64,000 bases of DNA from Rhodobacter huangdaonensis (GTDB taxonomy: Bacteria > Pseudomonadota > Alphaproteobacteria > Rhodobacterales > Rhodobacteraceae): contig NZ_SAVA01000005.1 in assembly GCF_004022465.1 (NCBI RefSeq), positions 186,001 through 250,000 of the forward strand. Direction: 5' to 3'. Position numbers and translations under genes: made by a program. Position 1 is the stretch's first letter; each line of letters starts with the position of its first letter. Below the pieces are notes generated by a model that saw nothing but the letters and a program-made list of their open reading frames with translations, was not told where the DNA came from and made no database searches. Below are positions 62,893-64,000 of the stretch, piece by piece.

Positions 62893-63738
62893 TTAAAGCT
62901 CGTTGAGCGAATCGTGGAGGGCTTCGATGCAGGACAAGCGCTTGCGCGCCGGTGTGCCTGCGCGCTCGATCACGCGGGTCGCCAGGAGATGACAGAGCCC
63001 AATGACACTCACATGATTGAACAACGGACCAGGCGCTGCGATCCGACAGCGCAGGTGCCATGTGACCCCGGCATGCGGGGGCATCTTGTCGTCCGTGATA
63101 TAAAGCAGCTTCGCGCCAGACTTGCGGATGTGTTCAAGGATCTGGTCGTTATCGCGAATGCGCCGTGGCAGCGCGAAAAACAGGACACAGTCCTCTTCGG
63201 TGAAACTCGCGATTTCCTCGGCAAGCGTTTGGCCTGGTTGCGGCAGCAAGCGGCTGCTGTCGACCACCTGCAACATCTGCCAATGCAGATAGCTTGCGAA
63301 AGCCTGGCTGCTTCGAAATCCGAACAGCGCCACGCGGCGCGCTGACAGGATCGAGTCCGCGATCTCGTCAATCTCGGCGGGGGACATGGTCTTGCCCGTC
63401 TCCGTGAGATTGCGCGCGCCCTGCGCAAAATGAAGGTCAATGAGATCGGAGGCCGCATCCTCTTTCGTGCCCGAGAGGTAGATCGCAGCACCTGTGTTCT
63501 GTTCGGTCCGTACATGGCGCCGGGCATCTTCATAACTCGCATAGCCGAGCCTCTGAACGAAACGGGACACCGTGGCGTTCGAAACATTCGCCAGCTTCGC
63601 CAACTCGGACGCATTGTAGCTCGCAAGCTCCCCCGGGAAGTTCAGGAGGAACTCCGCAAGACGGCGCTCGGTTGGCGGCATGCGAGACAGGCTTTCCCGC
63701 ACCGCGCCCAGAAAGGATGGTTTTCCGATTTCACTCAT
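62893..63738 (-). CDS. RpiR-family transcriptional regulator
   Basis: 281 residues: N-terminal RpiR helix-turn-helix (about 1-78; SELAKLANVSNATVSRFVQR) and a C-terminal SIS (sugar isomerase-like) domain (about 125-265; RRVALFGFRSSQAFASYLHWQM is the phosphosugar-type loop). It lies directly upstream of the transporter operon on the same strand, so it probably controls it. RpiR regulators sense phosphosugars but many alphaproteobacterial members sense other small molecules. There is no strong ribosome site before the ATG at 63738. Confidence 0.9.
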   Translation of the reverse strand: MSEIGKPSFLGAVRESLSRMPPTERRLAEFLLNFPGELASYNASELAKLANVSNATVSRFVQRLGYASYEDARRHVRTEQNTGAAIYLSGTKEDAASDLIDLHFAQGARNLTETGKTMSPAEIDEIADSILSARRVALFGFRSSQAFASYLHWQMLQVVDSSRLLPQPGQTLAEEIASFTEEDCVLFFALPRRIRDNDQILEHIRKSGAKLLYITDDKMPPHAGVTWHLRCRIAAPGPLFNHVSVIGLCHLLATRVIERAGTPARKRLSCIEALHDSLNEL

Positions 63739-63801
63739 ATCATAAGTGAAATTCGTTTTGCACCAAGATGCAACAAGATTTCCGGTCCTGCTCGGTTAGA
63801 C

Positions 63802-64000
63802 TGACGTGACCCCAGGACACTGGACCGTCGGCCAAGCTCTAGTCCACGTCTTTGACGGGATATGAGAATGGCGAAGCGCCGGAAGTTTACAGGCCTGGTC
63901 AAGCTCAGGGTGGCGTCGGAAGCCCGGCACCACCGCAAGGCGGCTTCGAGGCCATGCCTGCCGGTCGTCACCTCCACCGGCTCGCGCCGACCAGCCATCC
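63802..64000 (+). mobile_element. IS3-type element remnant at the right edge, incomplete
   Basis: TGACGTGACCCCAGGACA (63802-63819) looks like an IS end. It is followed by an orfA-like start at ATG 63868 (MAKRRKFTGLVKLRVASEAR) resembling MAKRRKFTGEFKAKVALEAL of common IS3-family orfA proteins. The continuation does not match (HHRKAASRPCLPVV), so the gene is degenerate. The window ends within it. Confidence 0.5.

Overview
The window looks like chromosomal DNA of a high-GC alphaproteobacterium, most likely of the Rhodobacterales (Rhodobacter/Paracoccaceae type). This rests on the strong GC bias at third codon positions, the BioR-type control of biotin genes, the TAXI-TRAP and DctP-TRAP transporters, and a recurrent palindromic intergenic repeat of the kind seen in Rhodobacter relatives. 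The organism call is inference. I saw no rRNA, tRNA or CRISPR.

Layout. 0-8.3 kb: the end of a FUSC-type membrane protein, then a leftward TAXI-TRAP uptake locus (DUF1850 protein, fused permease, binding protein) and a DctB/DctD-like two-component system whose regulator has lost the sigma-54 contact motif. 8.3-14.6 kb: bioB-F-D-A-G-C, a translationally coupled operon for complete biotin synthesis, preceded by two identical BioR-like boxes and closed by a convergent bioR. 14.6-20.8 kb: heme O synthase (leftward) and divergent cyoABCD for the cytochrome bo-type ubiquinol oxidase, then a SURF1 protein. 20.9-26.4 kb: the imuA-imuB-dnaE2 mutagenesis cassette, with a perfect alphaproteobacterial SOS box inside the imuA coding sequence. 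26.5-36.2 kb: a guanidine-I riboswitch followed by an ABC importer, two DUF1989 proteins (carboxyguanidine deiminase subunits), a urea/guanidine carboxylase and allophanate hydrolase, giving a full guanidine-to-ammonia route. 36.2-40.8 kb: an agmatinase-family ureohydrolase divergent from its LysR regulator, a secreted phytase-like esterase and a GlxA/AraC regulator.

40.8-53.6 kb is accessory. An L-carnitine degradation cluster (carnitine dehydrogenase fused to a thioesterase, a BKACE enzyme, a dipeptide-type ABC importer, an alpha/beta hydrolase and a CdhR-like regulator) lies between two inverted, decayed copies of the same IS3-family element, both with the same internal deletion. The right-hand side is a graveyard of three different IS3 remnants next to a recN-like fragment.

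53.6-63.8 kb is a second accessory module with visibly lower GC. One long leftward operon holds a complete dipeptide-type ABC importer, an Asp/Glu-racemase-fold protein lacking both catalytic cysteines, and a complete DctPQM TRAP transporter, apparently under an RpiR regulator. Another IS3-type remnant starts at the right edge.

Common theme: ATGA or TGATG stop/start overlaps join most operon genes, so translational coupling is the rule here. Much of the window is devoted to scavenging small nitrogenous compounds such as guanidine and carnitine.
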